Assembly (NCBI GenBank): GCA_030247855.1
Contig: JAPDRN010000020.1
Location: 306,169-370,168 of the forward strand
Origin: Knufia peltigerae
Taxonomy: Eukaryota > Ascomycota > Eurotiomycetes > Chaetothyriales > Trichomeriaceae
Length of the DNA stretch: 64,000 nt
Reading direction: 5' to 3'
Of the stretch, positions 31,118 to 42,877 are shown in pieces. Every line of letters begins with the position of its first letter. Position 1 is the stretch's first letter. The notes under the pieces are model-generated. The model was not told the origin of the DNA. It was given only the letters and a program-made list of their open reading frames with translations, and made no database searches. Both the position numbers and the translations under genes were made by a program.

Positions 31118-33601
31118 TTAACCCATTGTCGTGTGCAAGCCATGATCCATCATTACATCGATCCAATACACATCGGTCTCACCACCGTCCATTCTTGACC
31201 AAGTCCGACGTACCAGTTCGAGACAGGTGTCGATCGGCAAGGGAGGAAGAATGTTCCGCAAGAGACTCAATCGAGAGGTGACGAATTTTCTCGCCTGTAC
31301 AACCTTGACGAAAGTTGTTGCCAATTCCGTTTGTTCTTCCGTCGTCGTTCTGGATTTGTTTCCAGTAGGTTTTGTCCTACAATTGCTATCACTATCGCCC
31401 CTAGAAGATTCGTCGGTGGAATGAAAAAGACAACTGCTAACTGACAGCGGCGAATCGCCGTGTGGCGATGGCTGTTGTTGGTATTCGCCTTTCGCCAAAG
31501 GTGGAAGTCGTAATTCGCTCGCGCATGACACGAGCATGACTGGCTGCAGACATTTTGTCGATGATGTTATCGGGATTGATTCCAAAAGTCGAAGAGTGTC
31601 AACCGCGAGGTTGAGAAGCCATTGTTCGTCTTCTTCTTCGTCGTCGTCTTCGTTATCGTCAACACCAGTCTCGTTGTAGTTCGCCCCATCATGATGACCT
31701 CCAACATTACTCAACCAAGATGTTATCAAATCTCCGCCATCATCGTCGCCGGCGGCGTAATAGTCGTCACTGCCATGGCGACCCAACACCCCGAGAATCG
31801 TCGGTGATGACCTCTCCTGTCGACACCGGCTTCGACGGAGATCAGGAAACACCCGATACAAATGGAGAAGCCCACTGCGGCGGTATATCTCGGACACGGT
31901 CTGTAGATGCCAAACTGGTGTCTCGTGATCCCCTGGGTCCATAACGTCGTCGTCATTGTTGTAAAGCTTACCGACGTCGAGCAATTCCTTCTCTAGAGAG
32001 TACGCGAGCTCAAGAGCCTTTGTTGATTCATCGAGGCTGCGTTGCGTGACGAACTTGTTCCGTCGCCTCTTGAGTCGTTCTTGACGCACCAACGCTCCGA
32101 CTCGGTGCACGATCGCCTGAGTGTCTCTGCATATACCGGTCCAAGGATGGGGGATTCTGTGGTTGGTGTGTCCGCCGCCGGACGACAGGGATCCGGAGAA
32201 GTCGATAGGAATATGAATATCCGTATCCGTATCCGTATCCGTATCTGACGAGCAGTCCACCCCGAAATCACTAGATACGAACGACAATAGCATCTCCCAA
32301 TATACGATCGCCTCTTGGAAGAACCTGACGTTGTTGTTCGCCGTGGGGGGTGTCGATGATGAGTTCGTTCGCACAGTGGTGGTGGTAGGTTGAGGTTGAG
32401 ACAGAGCCATCTTGGACACTCGCTTCTTCAGACTTGTCAAGAACGGAATACCGAGGTCATGGGGGTCGAACCAGCTGGAGGTTTGACCGATCATCAACAA
32501 AGTCAACAGTGACCGAGGGTCGTGCTCCTGCCTGCTGGGCTCGGATCGAACGAGGGAAATTGCGTCGGCCCTGAGTCGTGGCACCGTGGTCTTGAATTGC
32601 GGGAATTGGTGCGCGAGACAGGCCCCTGCCATGCTTTGCATCGCCCGAAGCATCGCGGGGGATGAGGTCCACGATTGGGCCACAACCGTCCTGAAAGGGT
32701 TCAGATGCCCATCGAAACAGGAAAATAGTCCGGCAACCTCTTTGAAATAGTATTCTGTCAAGACGGAAGCCGGGTCGGTCAAGGATCTTGATGGTTTGGT
32801 GGTGGTGGTGATGGTGGCAGGCACCTTTGCAAACGCCGGGGTTTGGGCTGAGCGGTGCATGGCGACTTCACTTGGGAGTTCTTCTTGCACCGATGACGAG
32901 ACAAAAGAAGCCTGGGTCGGACTTGCCGTCGTAACATGATTGGGATGCGATACCGCAGAACTTGGGATGCGGTCGGGTCCGTTGATACCCGGCATGTCAT
33001 TGATCGTGACATTGTCGTCGTTGGCAAAGAGAAGAGAGTCTTCCGCGGTCAAGTAGTCATAACAGGTAGGTAACATTGAAGAATCATCATTATTCCAATC
33101 TTGATAAGGCCAATCTAGGTCCATGGCGCCGCTCCACTCGTCCCCGTCCGGGTTGTGTGGATCAAAGGCTTTCTTCACAGGTAAATGGCCTTGCCACCAG
33201 TCATTCCCAGTCGATACTACTGACGGGGATTTGGGTATTCGCCTTCTTGACGGCCGGTCGGCTGATGGTAAAGGGCGAACGACGTGTGAGCGTGAGCGTG
33301 CATCGCCGCTTGCACGTTCACTGACGGCCTTGACTCGTACAGTTTCCTTCGCCGTTCGACTTTCAGTCTGTCGAGGCCCATAAACTTCATGTTTCGTAGA
33401 CCATTTTAGCAGTCGTTCATAACCAGGGCACTCGAGTCCCTTTGACAAGCAACGTCCGCAGGCAGGCCGTTCTCCGTCACACTTGATCTAGTCACCTTGT
33501 GAGTTCCATGTCACTGGAAAGGACTGGATTGCACCAACCTTGCTGTTTTTACATTGTCTGCATCCATCCCTAGACTTGGTCCTTTGGGTTGCGCCGCCCA
33601 T
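31118..33601 (-). CDS. Zn2Cys6 transcription factor with Fungal_trans_2-type domain
   Basis: Two exons: 33539-33601 and 31118-33487; 810 aa. The 51-nt intron splits the zinc cluster, joining MGGATQRTKSRDGCRQCKNSK to IKCDGERPACGRCLSKGLEC (C-x2-C-x6-C-x5-C-x2-C-x6-C). The regulatory part begins at LTEYYFKEVAGLFSCFDGHL, followed by FRTVVAQSWTSSPAMLRAMQSMAGACLAH, typical of the ARCA-like / DUF3468 family. Low-complexity inserts are a (DT)n run from a GATACG hexamer repeat (about 32217-32246), an acidic DDNEDDDEEEDEQ stretch and a glycine/aspartate-rich part. Target unknown; convergence with the NmrA-like gene is not evidence of control. Confidence 0.85.
32217..32246. repeat. Hexanucleotide microsatellite (CCGTAT)n inside a coding exon
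   Basis: Four to five tandem CCGTAT units on the plus strand, read as Asp-Thr repeats by the minus-strand regulator. In-frame length change would alter the protein without breaking it. Confidence 0.8.
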
Positions 33602-35141
33602 TTGCAAAGACCAAAGCGTTCGTTGTTATCAATGGGGGTCGATCTAGGCCATCAACATCCTGTCCTCAACTGGCAAATCCTGAGATGATGGAACAATTAT
33701 CTGCAGCGCGTTCGATATGAGTTGGGAGGTGTCGTCCAGTTTGGTTTCCCAAGGTTTTCGATTGTCATTATGGTAGGCAGGGGGCCACTGCGGGGGTGAA
33801 GGGGGTCCCCCAGACCACGGTTGCGGATCCCTCAGTTCGGAACAACCCTCCCTGGGGAGAAAGTTCGTGTTTACAGGCCTTTCCACCCAGTTATGACCTC
33901 AGCCTTGTAGTGATACTTGCAATTATCGAACGACTCGGGGAACAGGAATCAATTCTCGTCGCCCATCGGGTGTGTGGAAGTTTTGAAAAATGAGCCGAAG
34001 TAGTATCGAAGGCCACGGAACATCGCCATCGCACAATAGCTCCTAAATTGGTAACCTCTTTCGTTGCTTCTGAAACTTTAACACGGCTGAAAGATAAGAA
34101 TGGAACTTGGCCAAATCTGGCAATTTGCTGGGAACAATTGGCACAGACGAGACTCTCTTCTTCCTCGACCCTCACAAGAAAAGTCTTTTTCATTGACACA
34201 TCGTCACCTTTGAAGTCCTAGTTCTGTACAAGTTCTTCCGGTCTTCCTTGGTGAGGAGTTCCACCTCAGAGATAAGTCAAAACACAATTTGGATGTTTTC
34301 CTTATCGGGTTACTCGCTCCCATCTGGGATATCGAAACAGCTGATGTCGTTGCACATGCTGCCTGTCCAGTAGATCAGGACGTGCTGTGGTAACCCCTTG
34401 CATGATCTGTACTTGCTCTGGACACAAGTAGAGGGTTGTATAGTGGACAGGATAAGCTAGATAGAATCCGACCGTCAGAACAATAATCCATTCAAGCAGC
34501 TTTTCGCGTCAAAAAACAAAAGGATGCTGATGTCTGACGCTTTGTAGCAAGAGAGAAGATGACGAATCTTGACACTGTAGATTTGCTTTACTTTGGGCAA
34601 CGTCCCCGAAAGTAGAGTCCTCTTCCCATCTGCCGTAGACCTCGCCATAGATGTGAGCCGTGGGTATCGGGATCGTCTTGGTACGGTGATATACGTACGT
34701 ATTTGAGAGGCCAACAGATGGTATTGTTAAGGAACTTGACTCTTGGGATATGAGAATAGAAAAGCCAAAGCCTTTGTTTCCCTGTGTTGGGATTTTTTTA
34801 TGAAACAGTAAGAGTTTGCCCCTCAACGTGTCCATTTTTATGGCGAAAAGACAAGCGGCCAGGATACTATTTGAGACCACAAGATTAACGATCAAGCGAA
34901 TTTTTAGATACCTAGCTCGGAAACATCCGGTTTTGGATGGTCAGGGGAGACCTATATTAATCGTCTCGCTTTCATCATGATGTTGTCAAAGTGAATAGTA
35001 TAGAATGACTAATAGTTGACGACGTTGTGAATTAAAGTTGCACTTCGCGATGGCTTTGGGCACAATTCAAACTCGATAGAAACACACAGGTAATGATATA
35101 TTTGGTGTAACCCCTATATAACCGTCCCTCATCTTACTTGA
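33602..35141. other. 1.5-kb intergenic region
   Basis: Lies between the regulator start and the permease stop. Frames are short and lack motifs. No gene seen. Confidence 0.5.
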
Positions 35142-37374
35142 TCAATCTTCGGTCCCTTCAACACGTGCTTCCTTCTCTTCCTGGATCGAACTTCGGTGTA
35201 GCCCCTGCATAGCGTCGCGATGTATCACGTCCTCCCCGAGGATCAGATCGAATTGCTGCAGCATCGTCAGACTTGTCTTTGGAGGCAAAGTAGCACAATT
35301 ATACTCACTGGGCCATGGTACGCTCCCCTTTTGACTATCCACAACCCGGCGATAAATATCAAGAAAAGTCCCACGACAACAGAGACATAATCTGCGTGTC
35401 AAGTTAGTGGGAATGCTAGAGTGGTTGGTGGATATTGGTTTCGAATTAGAATCATTTGGATGCCGAATGGTCAACAAGACAAAGTTACATACTCATATTC
35501 GAGGCGTTCACGTCGTATGTCGCCGGGAAGCAGAAAAACTGAGTTTCGGTATCAGCACCTCTCAGGGCCAAAGGGTTTTGAATCTTCCGTATCTTACTCA
35601 CAATTGATGTAACAAAGACGAACACAACAGCTATTAAATTGATGACGAAGCCATACCGATGGCCGAGGCTGAAATCCGGAGTGAGATCCGCCACGGCAGA
35701 TCGTCCTCGGACAAGAAAAACGAGGACGGGAGCCGCGTAGGAGACATTGAGGAAAATGGTGCAGCTGGCGATATAAGCGTTGAATGCCACGGGTGGGCCT
35801 GAACAGCGAAGAACAGAATTAGCTAAAGTATGTCATGAGTGGGGGTAGTGTGTATATATACCAAGATACAGTAAACCAAAGAGTAGATTGAAGGTAGCAG
35901 CCACCAGGATTGCATTCACAGGTACGTTCAGACGAGGTTCAATACGTGCAAGACTGGTTGACGGGTTAGCATTTTGAAACCGAATTCCGTATTCAATCTT
36001 GGGCTGACTTACCATCGTGAAAATGGTGTACCATTGTCTCGAGCCATGGCCCACAGAAGCCTTGAGCCAGATGTGATGCTGCCATTGGTGCCGTTGACGA
36101 AACAAATCGCGAGAGCCACGGTGAGCACGACCGCCGCAGCCCGACTGTGTGTTGCTTGATGGATGATCTCGGTGATGGGCATTCTAGTGGGAGTAGACAA
36201 AATGGTCTGCGGGTCGGTAAGGCTGAACAACATTACCAGGATAAAAGCAATACCACTGTGTTCATACATTGTAAGATACACCGTCCGTCGAACTGATAAG
36301 ATAGGGCAAGAGTGCTTACGTTATTCCTCCAATTGCCACCGCCGTGATCATGGCAATGGGGGCATCTCTTGTCGGTCGTGGCATTTCTTCAGTCAGATGG
36401 GCCACAGCGTCGAAGCCGATCAGAGACAAAGCAGACTGAAGCAGACCCAAGATCCAAGCCATGCCATCACTCCAGCCGGTCGTATTGGAGAAATCGGTAA
36501 AGACATATTTTGCATGGGTTTTTTCAGAAGTGGCCAGGATTGTGGCACTAATGACGACGCATGCGAGAATAGACCACAACACTACCAAAGTCAGTCATGC
36601 TCATCTCTCTCTTGCTATGCTTGGGAAGCATTATTAAACCGAGGTTCGAGATAAACTCACAAGCGCCTTCATTCCAACGACCCAGGAGGTGGTACCCAAA
36701 AACATTCAACAAGACCCCAAAGAGAGAGACCGCGACGAAGATGAGATATGTTCGCCATTCGGTAATCTCATAGTGTCCCCCCGAACCCACTTGGATGGCG
36801 GCAGAGAAAAATTGGGCTTTCGGTGCTGGTTAGCTGGCGTCATTCTCGAAAATGTCAGGATATTGGGTCCCACAAACCAGCAAAAAAGGCTTCGGTGGTG
36901 ATTAATGTCAACCACCCAGCAATGTTGATCCAGCCAACGATGAAGCTCTACCTAAATTAGCATGGATTTCCATATGAACGAATAAATAAAGGGGTTGCAT
37001 AAGCCTACCATCATGACCTTCCAACTTTCATGAGATGCTGCGAATGCCCAGTGATACTGACCTCCAGCGGTGGGCCAAATCGAACTCAATTCTCCTAGGC
37101 TTGCGGCGATGCATAAATTGCAAAGGACGCATAGGATGAACCCATAGACAAAGGACACAGGTCCCCCAGAAGGCATCACGATCCCCAGCGTCCCGGCCAA
37201 TGCGATCCATGTACTGGAATCGTTAGATAATCCTCAGCTGATTTTTAGATGCGTTGATTTTTTTTATACTTACTTCAAGATAGCAAAAGTCATACCGATC
37301 ATGGTCAGTTTCGAAAAGCGCTTTTCCAGATGTCCCTCTTTCGTATGGAGTTCGACGGCAGTTGGGCTTTCCAT
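35142..37374 (-). CDS. Amino-acid/GABA/choline-type permease (APC superfamily)
   Basis: Eleven exons: 37274-37374, 37009-37213, 36878-36947, 36661-36816, 36320-36581, 36013-36255, 35862-35953, 35602-35798, 35493-35538, 35309-35391, 35142-35255; every phase closes, giving 522 aa. TM segments read in order: MTFAILNTWIALAGTLGIVM, FVYGFILCVLCNLCIAASLGELSSIWPTAGGQYHW, FIVGWINIAGWLTLITTEAFF, TYLIFVAVSLFGVLLNVFGY, LLWSILACVVISATIL, the conserved ALSLIGFDAVAHLTEEM, later ITSGSRLLWAMARDNG and VGLFLIFIAGLWIVKRG. This is the fungal UGA4/HNM1-type family that imports GABA, other amino acids or choline at the plasma membrane. The cytoplasmic start RFSKLTMIGMTFAILNT and AHLTEEM motif are diagnostic; exact substrate unknown. 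Confidence 0.9.
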
Positions 37375-38101
37375 GTTGTCTGATCTACCCAATGGGTGAT
37401 TTAGAGACTGGATAGTTTCGTGGAACGCTCTGGGAGAAGATCAACGCATAAGCATTTTGTATATGTGTGTGTGAGAGAGAAAAGTGTTTCAGGGGAGAGG
37501 CTAGAGAGATACTGGTAGCTTTATGTGTTACCAGGTATCTATATAGTATTGCTCCACAATCAATCCCTGAGGCATGTGTAGCCATCGTAGTTGAATCCGT
37601 GCAGCCGTCTGACACCATTCTGTTCTTGCGGAGTACGAATATTAGACTCGTCATCAGCCCACAGAGTCTTCCTTTTCCCCGCAAGTCCTCAATTTCATTG
37701 ATAACTGCAGAGATTGCTTGACTCTGTGTTAGATGTGAAGTGTGGAATGGGGGTTCATTTGCCTCCACTTTTTTTGGCTCTAGCCACATATGCATATAAA
37801 AGCCGATCGCCGATTGGTTGATGGCCAAGTGGCAACGTCCTGCGGTTTGATGGTTACCACACGCCGTGCAGAAAGGTTGATCTGAAAAGAAGAGATGACG
37901 AAGTTTGGATATTTCCCTTTCAGGCACTAATGTGAGACTGAATCTAGAGCCTACCAGGGTTCCTCGTCTCCGACCGATTTCCTTATCATTGTTTCCCGGC
38001 AGACATCCCTAACCAAGGTCTTTTTATCTTCGCTGTCCGCGGAACAAAATTCGACAGGGATTGTTGGTTCAACCCTCTGACACAACCAACATGCTGCGTG
38101 A
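37375..38101. other. Intergenic, permease upstream region
   Basis: About 730 bp between the permease start and the transporter relic. A 180-codon minus-strand frame (37385-37927) has no motif and overlaps the expected permease promoter, so I leave it uncalled. One GCGGAGTAC copy lies near 37630. Confidence 0.45.
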
Positions 38102-39045
38102 TTGGAAGCTGGGCAACTAACGAACCTTGCGTGGGCCATGTGGTGGATAGATTCAGCCATTGCGGTCACCATCGGGCTTTTCCACCCATTTGCCATCATA
38201 TCTCTACACGACGACGGTAAAGAGGCTCACATGAAGCTCCAAGCGATGACGACTGTGTGGTTGCTCCCGGTTGTGAGCACCATTGTCGCCTCAGCCACCG
38301 GAGGAATCGCGGCCGAGGCTCTCACCAATGCTGGATGTCATCAGCATGCCTTCTGGACCATGATCATTTCGTGTATCTTGCTTGTTACTGGCCTCCCGAT
38401 TGCGACGGTGAGCCTTGTCATTTAATTCCATCGGTTGACCACGCACCGTCTTCCTTAAGTAATGGTCGTCTCGATTTTCCCCTTGAACGTCTTAGACAGG
38501 GATCATTTGCCCTGATGCGATTGGGCCGCGTCGCGGCAGAGCTGTTTCCGAACTTGGATAATATAGCTCTGGATAAATACGGAAACGTTGGCTCAGAGCT
38601 GGACACATTTGGTACCGCAGTTGCCATGATCATGTGGTGATACGATCTCTTGTGGGTAGTGTTGGCGCTCTTGAGCACCACAAGAGACAAGTTTCTTTTC
38701 AATATGGGTAAGTTCTCACAGCCAGCAGATGCACCCACATGAGTCTGTCAACCAAAGATCTGAAGCTGACCTGTTTTTTAACCCGTACCCAGGTTGGCGG
38801 GGCTTTATTTTCCCATTGGGAGCGTTTGCTGTCTCTACCACCACACTCGGAGCCAATACTCTAGTTCTTTCTTCAAGGTGTTAGGTAAAATCTTCTCCCT
38901 TGCCGTCCTCCTACTTTGGTCGATGGTTGTTTTCAAGCACGCCATGGCGAGTTTGAACGAGACCATGTTTTTTGCACCATGTGCAAAGGATTTCGACCAA
39001 TATTGGGTGGAGAAGAAGACTCAGCACTTGGAGTCTGCTGGATAG
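38102..39045 (+). pseudogene. Decayed SSU1/TDT-type sulfite or malate exporter
   Basis: Translated pieces match the C4-dicarboxylate/malic-acid (TDT) family, which includes the sulfite pump Ssu1: LAWAMWWIDSAIAVTIGLFHPF, TTVWLLPVVSTIVASATGG, FWTMIISCILLVTGLPIATV, then GSFALMRLGRVAAELFP, LDTFGTAVAMIMW, GWRGFIFPLGAFAVSTTTLG and FFKVLGKIFSLAVLLLW. The N-terminal membrane segments of a full protein (about 350-400 aa) are missing. Lesions: TAA at 38423-38425 and 38456-38458, a frame change before about 38505, TGA at 38638-38640, and another frame change near 38860. An apparently intact intron remains (38708-38792). No frame could give a working transporter. Confidence 0.8.
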
Positions 39046-39721
39046 GTTTATAGAGACCAATACGCGCCCGGCTATCTGCTGTAGATTAGTCAAACATATT
39101 AGATAGTATTCCTCAGCTTAATACGACTCCATTGCAACGGGTCAAGACAACGAGGAGGGAAAGGTGTAATCTAATGATGACGGCATTTGAATAGACACGT
39201 ATCATACATAGTATGAGTCATTTTTCAACCTGGTCGATGTGAAAAGCGAAAGACGTAAGGCAGGTATTGCATATGGACGGAAAGAAGCAGCATCAATCTA
39301 CAGCCCGGGGTTCTAGCAGCCCGCAATGAAGTTCTCCCTGTGGATGTTGATGGGCATGAAATAAAGGGGCCTCGTAGGGTTGGCTTAGTAACAGTTTTAG
39401 GGTTCGGGAAGTTTGTTCCGGGCTTCGATTATGCAATGATTGTCTCTCTCTCCGGGCTCCCGGGAGTCTTATGACGTATCGTAGAAATCCACCTGAAGAA
39501 GAGCCCAAGCTTCACCTCCGCAGATGCGGCAGAAAACACATCTACCACCACGGGTGTAATACAGCCCAGCTTTATAGCTTCAACATTTCCTTATCCTTCT
39601 CCTCCTTCGGTCTTTTTCGAACCGCCTACCACTTCCCTCTCGTTTAAGCTTCCTGCCGTGTCCGACAAGAGACTTCTCCCGAACAACCTTCCCTACGGCG
39701 TCTTCTCACCTTTGATCCGCA
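39046..39721. other. Intergenic
   Basis: 676 bp between the transporter relic and the small membrane-protein gene; the last 150 bp are pyrimidine-rich, as in fungal promoters. No gene seen. Confidence 0.4.
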
Positions 39722-40332
39722 ATGTCTTCCGACGCATTTGCCGCGTTAAGGAAAACAAGCGGGGATGAATTGGGAAGGCTGGCGGAAGAACACTTCAAAC
39801 ACGAGTGAGAGCAATAGACTCCCTGGTTCTAATAAGCTCACAAATCCTGACTGACTTGGTCCGCAGTTTACGAGAAGAAGATCGAGATGTGGTGAAACGA
39901 TCCGCTTCAAAGGTCTCTACCCATGCCATGATCGGATCGGCCATAGGCGTAGGATTGGGCAGTTTCTTTGCCTACCGGATTCGGGCGAATCGACGAGCGT
40001 TCTACGAAGCTTTCCGCGCCACCGAGAAGCCTACGCACGTGCGATTCGCGGACGGGAGAGAAGAAGCTATACCGGACGTCACGCCGTTGTTACAGCCAAC
40101 GTCGCTAGGGGACGCGATGGCTTTTACATTCTTTGGTATTGCCGGATTGTTCCTGGGAGGCGAGACTGGTCTCTTGACAGGGACGTGGTCAGCCCGGAGA
40201 ACATTGGCACAAAACCCAGACACTCAGGCGCGGGTGGAAAAGGCGTGGAGAGCATTCAGAGCAGATACATTGAGAAAGCAGATTGAGGAGTTGGAGGCTG
40301 GGAATAGCAAGGAGGACTCGATGCTTTGGTAG
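39722..40332 (+). CDS. Conserved small protein with two hydrophobic glycine-rich segments
   Basis: Two exons: 39722-39804 and 39867-40332; 182 aa. The donor GTGAGA and acceptor CCGCAG restore the frame at phase 2. Starts MSSDAFAALRKTSGDELGRL. Two hydrophobic, glycine-patterned stretches, THAMIGSAIGVGLGSFFAY and AFTFFGIAGLFLGGETGLLTG, flank a basic and acidic connector and could form a helical hairpin in a membrane. The end is an amphipathic, charged helix (ARVEKAWRAFRADTLRKQIEELE). I do not recognise a named family; a mitochondrial or ER membrane location is plausible but not shown. Confidence 0.7.
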
Positions 40333-41040
40333 GGACTAATAGGTATGGACATATAAGAAGAATGACCATGCCAATCAGAATTGTTGGGTATGGATTGTCA
40401 GAATATATGTTGATGGCCGAGAAGAAGAAGAAGTCAGCATCTCTCTGTCACAAAACAGGAATCGGCAGACGCCCTCCTCGTGCCTCAAAAATCCACGTGT
40501 CGTCTTCCTTAGGCCCCCATGAAGCGAGCTCGATGGCAGTAATGGCAATATCGGCCTTCGAGATAGGAACCGTGAGCTCGAACAACTGATGAAGAACAAG
40601 CGGCTTGAAATCCGGCATTCCTAATCTTGACCAAGCGTCTCCATGTGTGTTGCATCGAATCATTCAACATTGACACCTCGACCGTGGCAAGACCACGGTT
40701 CACGTTGGAGGAATCCGATTCTCAATCGCGCAGTTCTGTTTTCTTCAAAGACCTTTCTCGCTGCTACACATCAAAGGGACAACTCAGTATTCATTCGCTA
40801 GTAAGATTGGGATCATTTAACATCGCTGCAAATGGAATTCACTTCACTGCCGCCACTTTTCAATCACCTTTATTCTTACCCTGGAAATTTACACCCGCAC
40901 ATTCCCCTTCCTTTCGATCTAGAACATCGTTGTTCACATTAAATCCGAAGCAAGTTCTCTAACTCGCAGACATCCTCGCTCCTCAAACGTCAGACGTCAC
41001 TGTCAACGAGACCCGTTCTACCGACGCGTTGTCGTGAAAA
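40333..41040. other. Intergenic, upstream of the first BTB gene
   Basis: 708 bp with no recognisable gene. Short minus-strand frames at 40448-40703 lack motifs. Confidence 0.4.
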
Positions 41041-42432
41041 ATGGCTGCCACCGAAACCCTTCTTGAGGTCATTGATAAAGATGGTGACTTGATCCTGGCA
41101 GTCGGGATTGACGAAGACCCCGACGAGATGACAGATTGTGAGGGACGCGCGCCACAAGAGTTGGTAGTCAAGGAGGAAGATCTTTGGGGAGAACCTGGTC
41201 CAAGCTATGGACGTACTGGTCATCCCGATGGAGATGAAATCAGCATAAGTGACTACGACGAGTCAGGCCTCACAGAGCAACCAGGACTTCAAGATTTGAG
41301 GAGCCAAGAGGAGGAACTTGGGAGAGAGACTAGTTCAAGCTCTCGACACTATGTTCGTCTCCTGGTGTCGTCGACGTTCCTCACGCATGCTTCTCCAGTC
41401 TTCAAAGTCATGTTGGATGGTCGGTTTGCAGAAGGACAACTCACGCTTTCGAAGCAGAACCCTCCTACCATCGCACTACCAGAAGATGATCCTGATACTG
41501 TTGCTTTGCTCTGCAAGATCTTGCACCTGATCGGCGACATTTATCAGCGAGTAACGGGCAAGCAATTGATCAAATTGGCGGTCATCAGCGACAAGTACAA
41601 CTGCTCCAGGTCTCTCGTTCCATGGTTTCGAGGCCAACTCCATCAATTCACAATCCCGGCAACTGGCATTTTCGATCAAGTGGCCCTGGATAGGCGTGAG
41701 ATGAGTCTAGAACAGGTTATCTTGATTTCTTATCTCATTGACGATAACGAAATGTTTGCAAAATCCACCGAAACCTACTATCGGGAGAAGAGCCGTGAGC
41801 AGATTCAGATAAGTCTGAAGTTAGTTGTTGACGGTTGGATACAATCCGATCTCGTAGGTAAGCACACGCACTTAGTATTTCGTTTGTGATATTTCAAATC
41901 TCACTAACATTCTCGAGCAACAATCCAAAACTGGCAAGACTATTTCCTTGACCGAGCCGCTCAGATTGGCGGTGACGTGCTTGAGAGCGTTGTCAAGCAG
42001 ATGAACATGGCGGATCACGAAGGGTCTAGCTATGACAAGAGCAGCAGCAGCTTCGCCTTGTGTCCAGGACACGCACAACGTTTGGGAGCTCTGAGCGCCG
42101 TCCTCACCTTACGGGGGCTGCGGCCCAACAGCAATCGATGCAACAAGAGCGTAAGTGGTATGATGAGAGAGTGGGAAGATGTGGGAGCCATCAATTTTCA
42201 TGACGACAGAACACCGATGCCCGTTCGTGGCGGTACCTGGGGTCCGTGCATGTGCGCAGATAGGCTCAACATCAACACTGAGCTGGAGTTGCGAATCATT
42301 CGACTGGAGTTTGATCTCAGAGGCGGCATCTGTTTACCTTGCTTCAAACGGAAAGGAAGGGTCGAGACACCTGCAAGAGTGTCCCAATATGATTACTCAC
42401 AAACTGTGGCCACATTGTGTCTTGAACGCTGA
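41041..42432 (+). CDS. BTB/POZ-domain protein with Cys-rich C-terminus
   Basis: Two exons: 41041-41857 and 41918-42432; about 443 aa. The GTAAGC donor and CTCGAG acceptor, with CTAAC between, give phase 1. N-terminus: TLLEVIDKDGDLILAVG and an acidic linker. The BTB core reads VRLLVSSTFLTHASPVFKVML, FAEGQLTLSKQ and TIALPEDDPDTVALLCKILHLIG, followed by KLAVISDKYNCSRSLVPWF. The last part has GTWGPCMCADRL and GICLPCFKRK, matching cysteine positions of the paralog at 61708-63196. Fungal BTB proteins of this sort are numerous and mostly unstudied; they usually form dimers or Cul3 adaptors. The tail after CFKRK is uncertain, as a neighbouring frame reads LQECPNMITHKLWPHC and a one-base error is possible. 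Confidence 0.75.
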
Positions 42433-42877
42433 AAATGGACTCGGTAAAAATGGATCTGGTTGAGCATGGCATAGCAACGGGATTGGATTTCAGTTAGTCT
42501 TGACGAAGCTACGGACGGCATGTTACGATGTGATCGGCACTGGCGACTGTTGAGTGTATCAAAGGTCTGAGTGTGAAACAGGATGTGACTTGATTTGAAA
42601 AGGGAATGATTGAGCGACGAGTGTCACAAAAAAGCATTGTTCGACATGGTCTTATCACAAGGCTAGTGAGAACCAGACGTGTGTACAGAGTATCAACAGA
42701 CTGAATTCGAATCAATCCATAAAGATCACCCTGACGCGTAATGCGTATATTGATTGCACTTTACACCTCCAGCACCTTTCGTTCTCTCCGTTGCCTCTCA
42801 TGTCTTTTTTCTTTTCCGTTTCGCTTGTCCAATGACAACTTCAATATTGTCACGGAGCACGGTGACTATTTTGGGGT
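42433..42877. other. Intergenic
   Basis: 445 bp between the convergent stops of the BTB and sugar-carrier genes. No gene seen. Confidence 0.4.

Noticed and set aside
37385..37927. 180-codon minus-strand open frame upstream of the permease
   Set aside because: No motif; overlaps the expected permease promoter and leader. Probably chance.
38459..38495. Intron that would rescue the SSU1-like frame
   Set aside because: Only 37 nt, and it would remove a block that is conserved in the family; the upstream TAA codons remain anyway.
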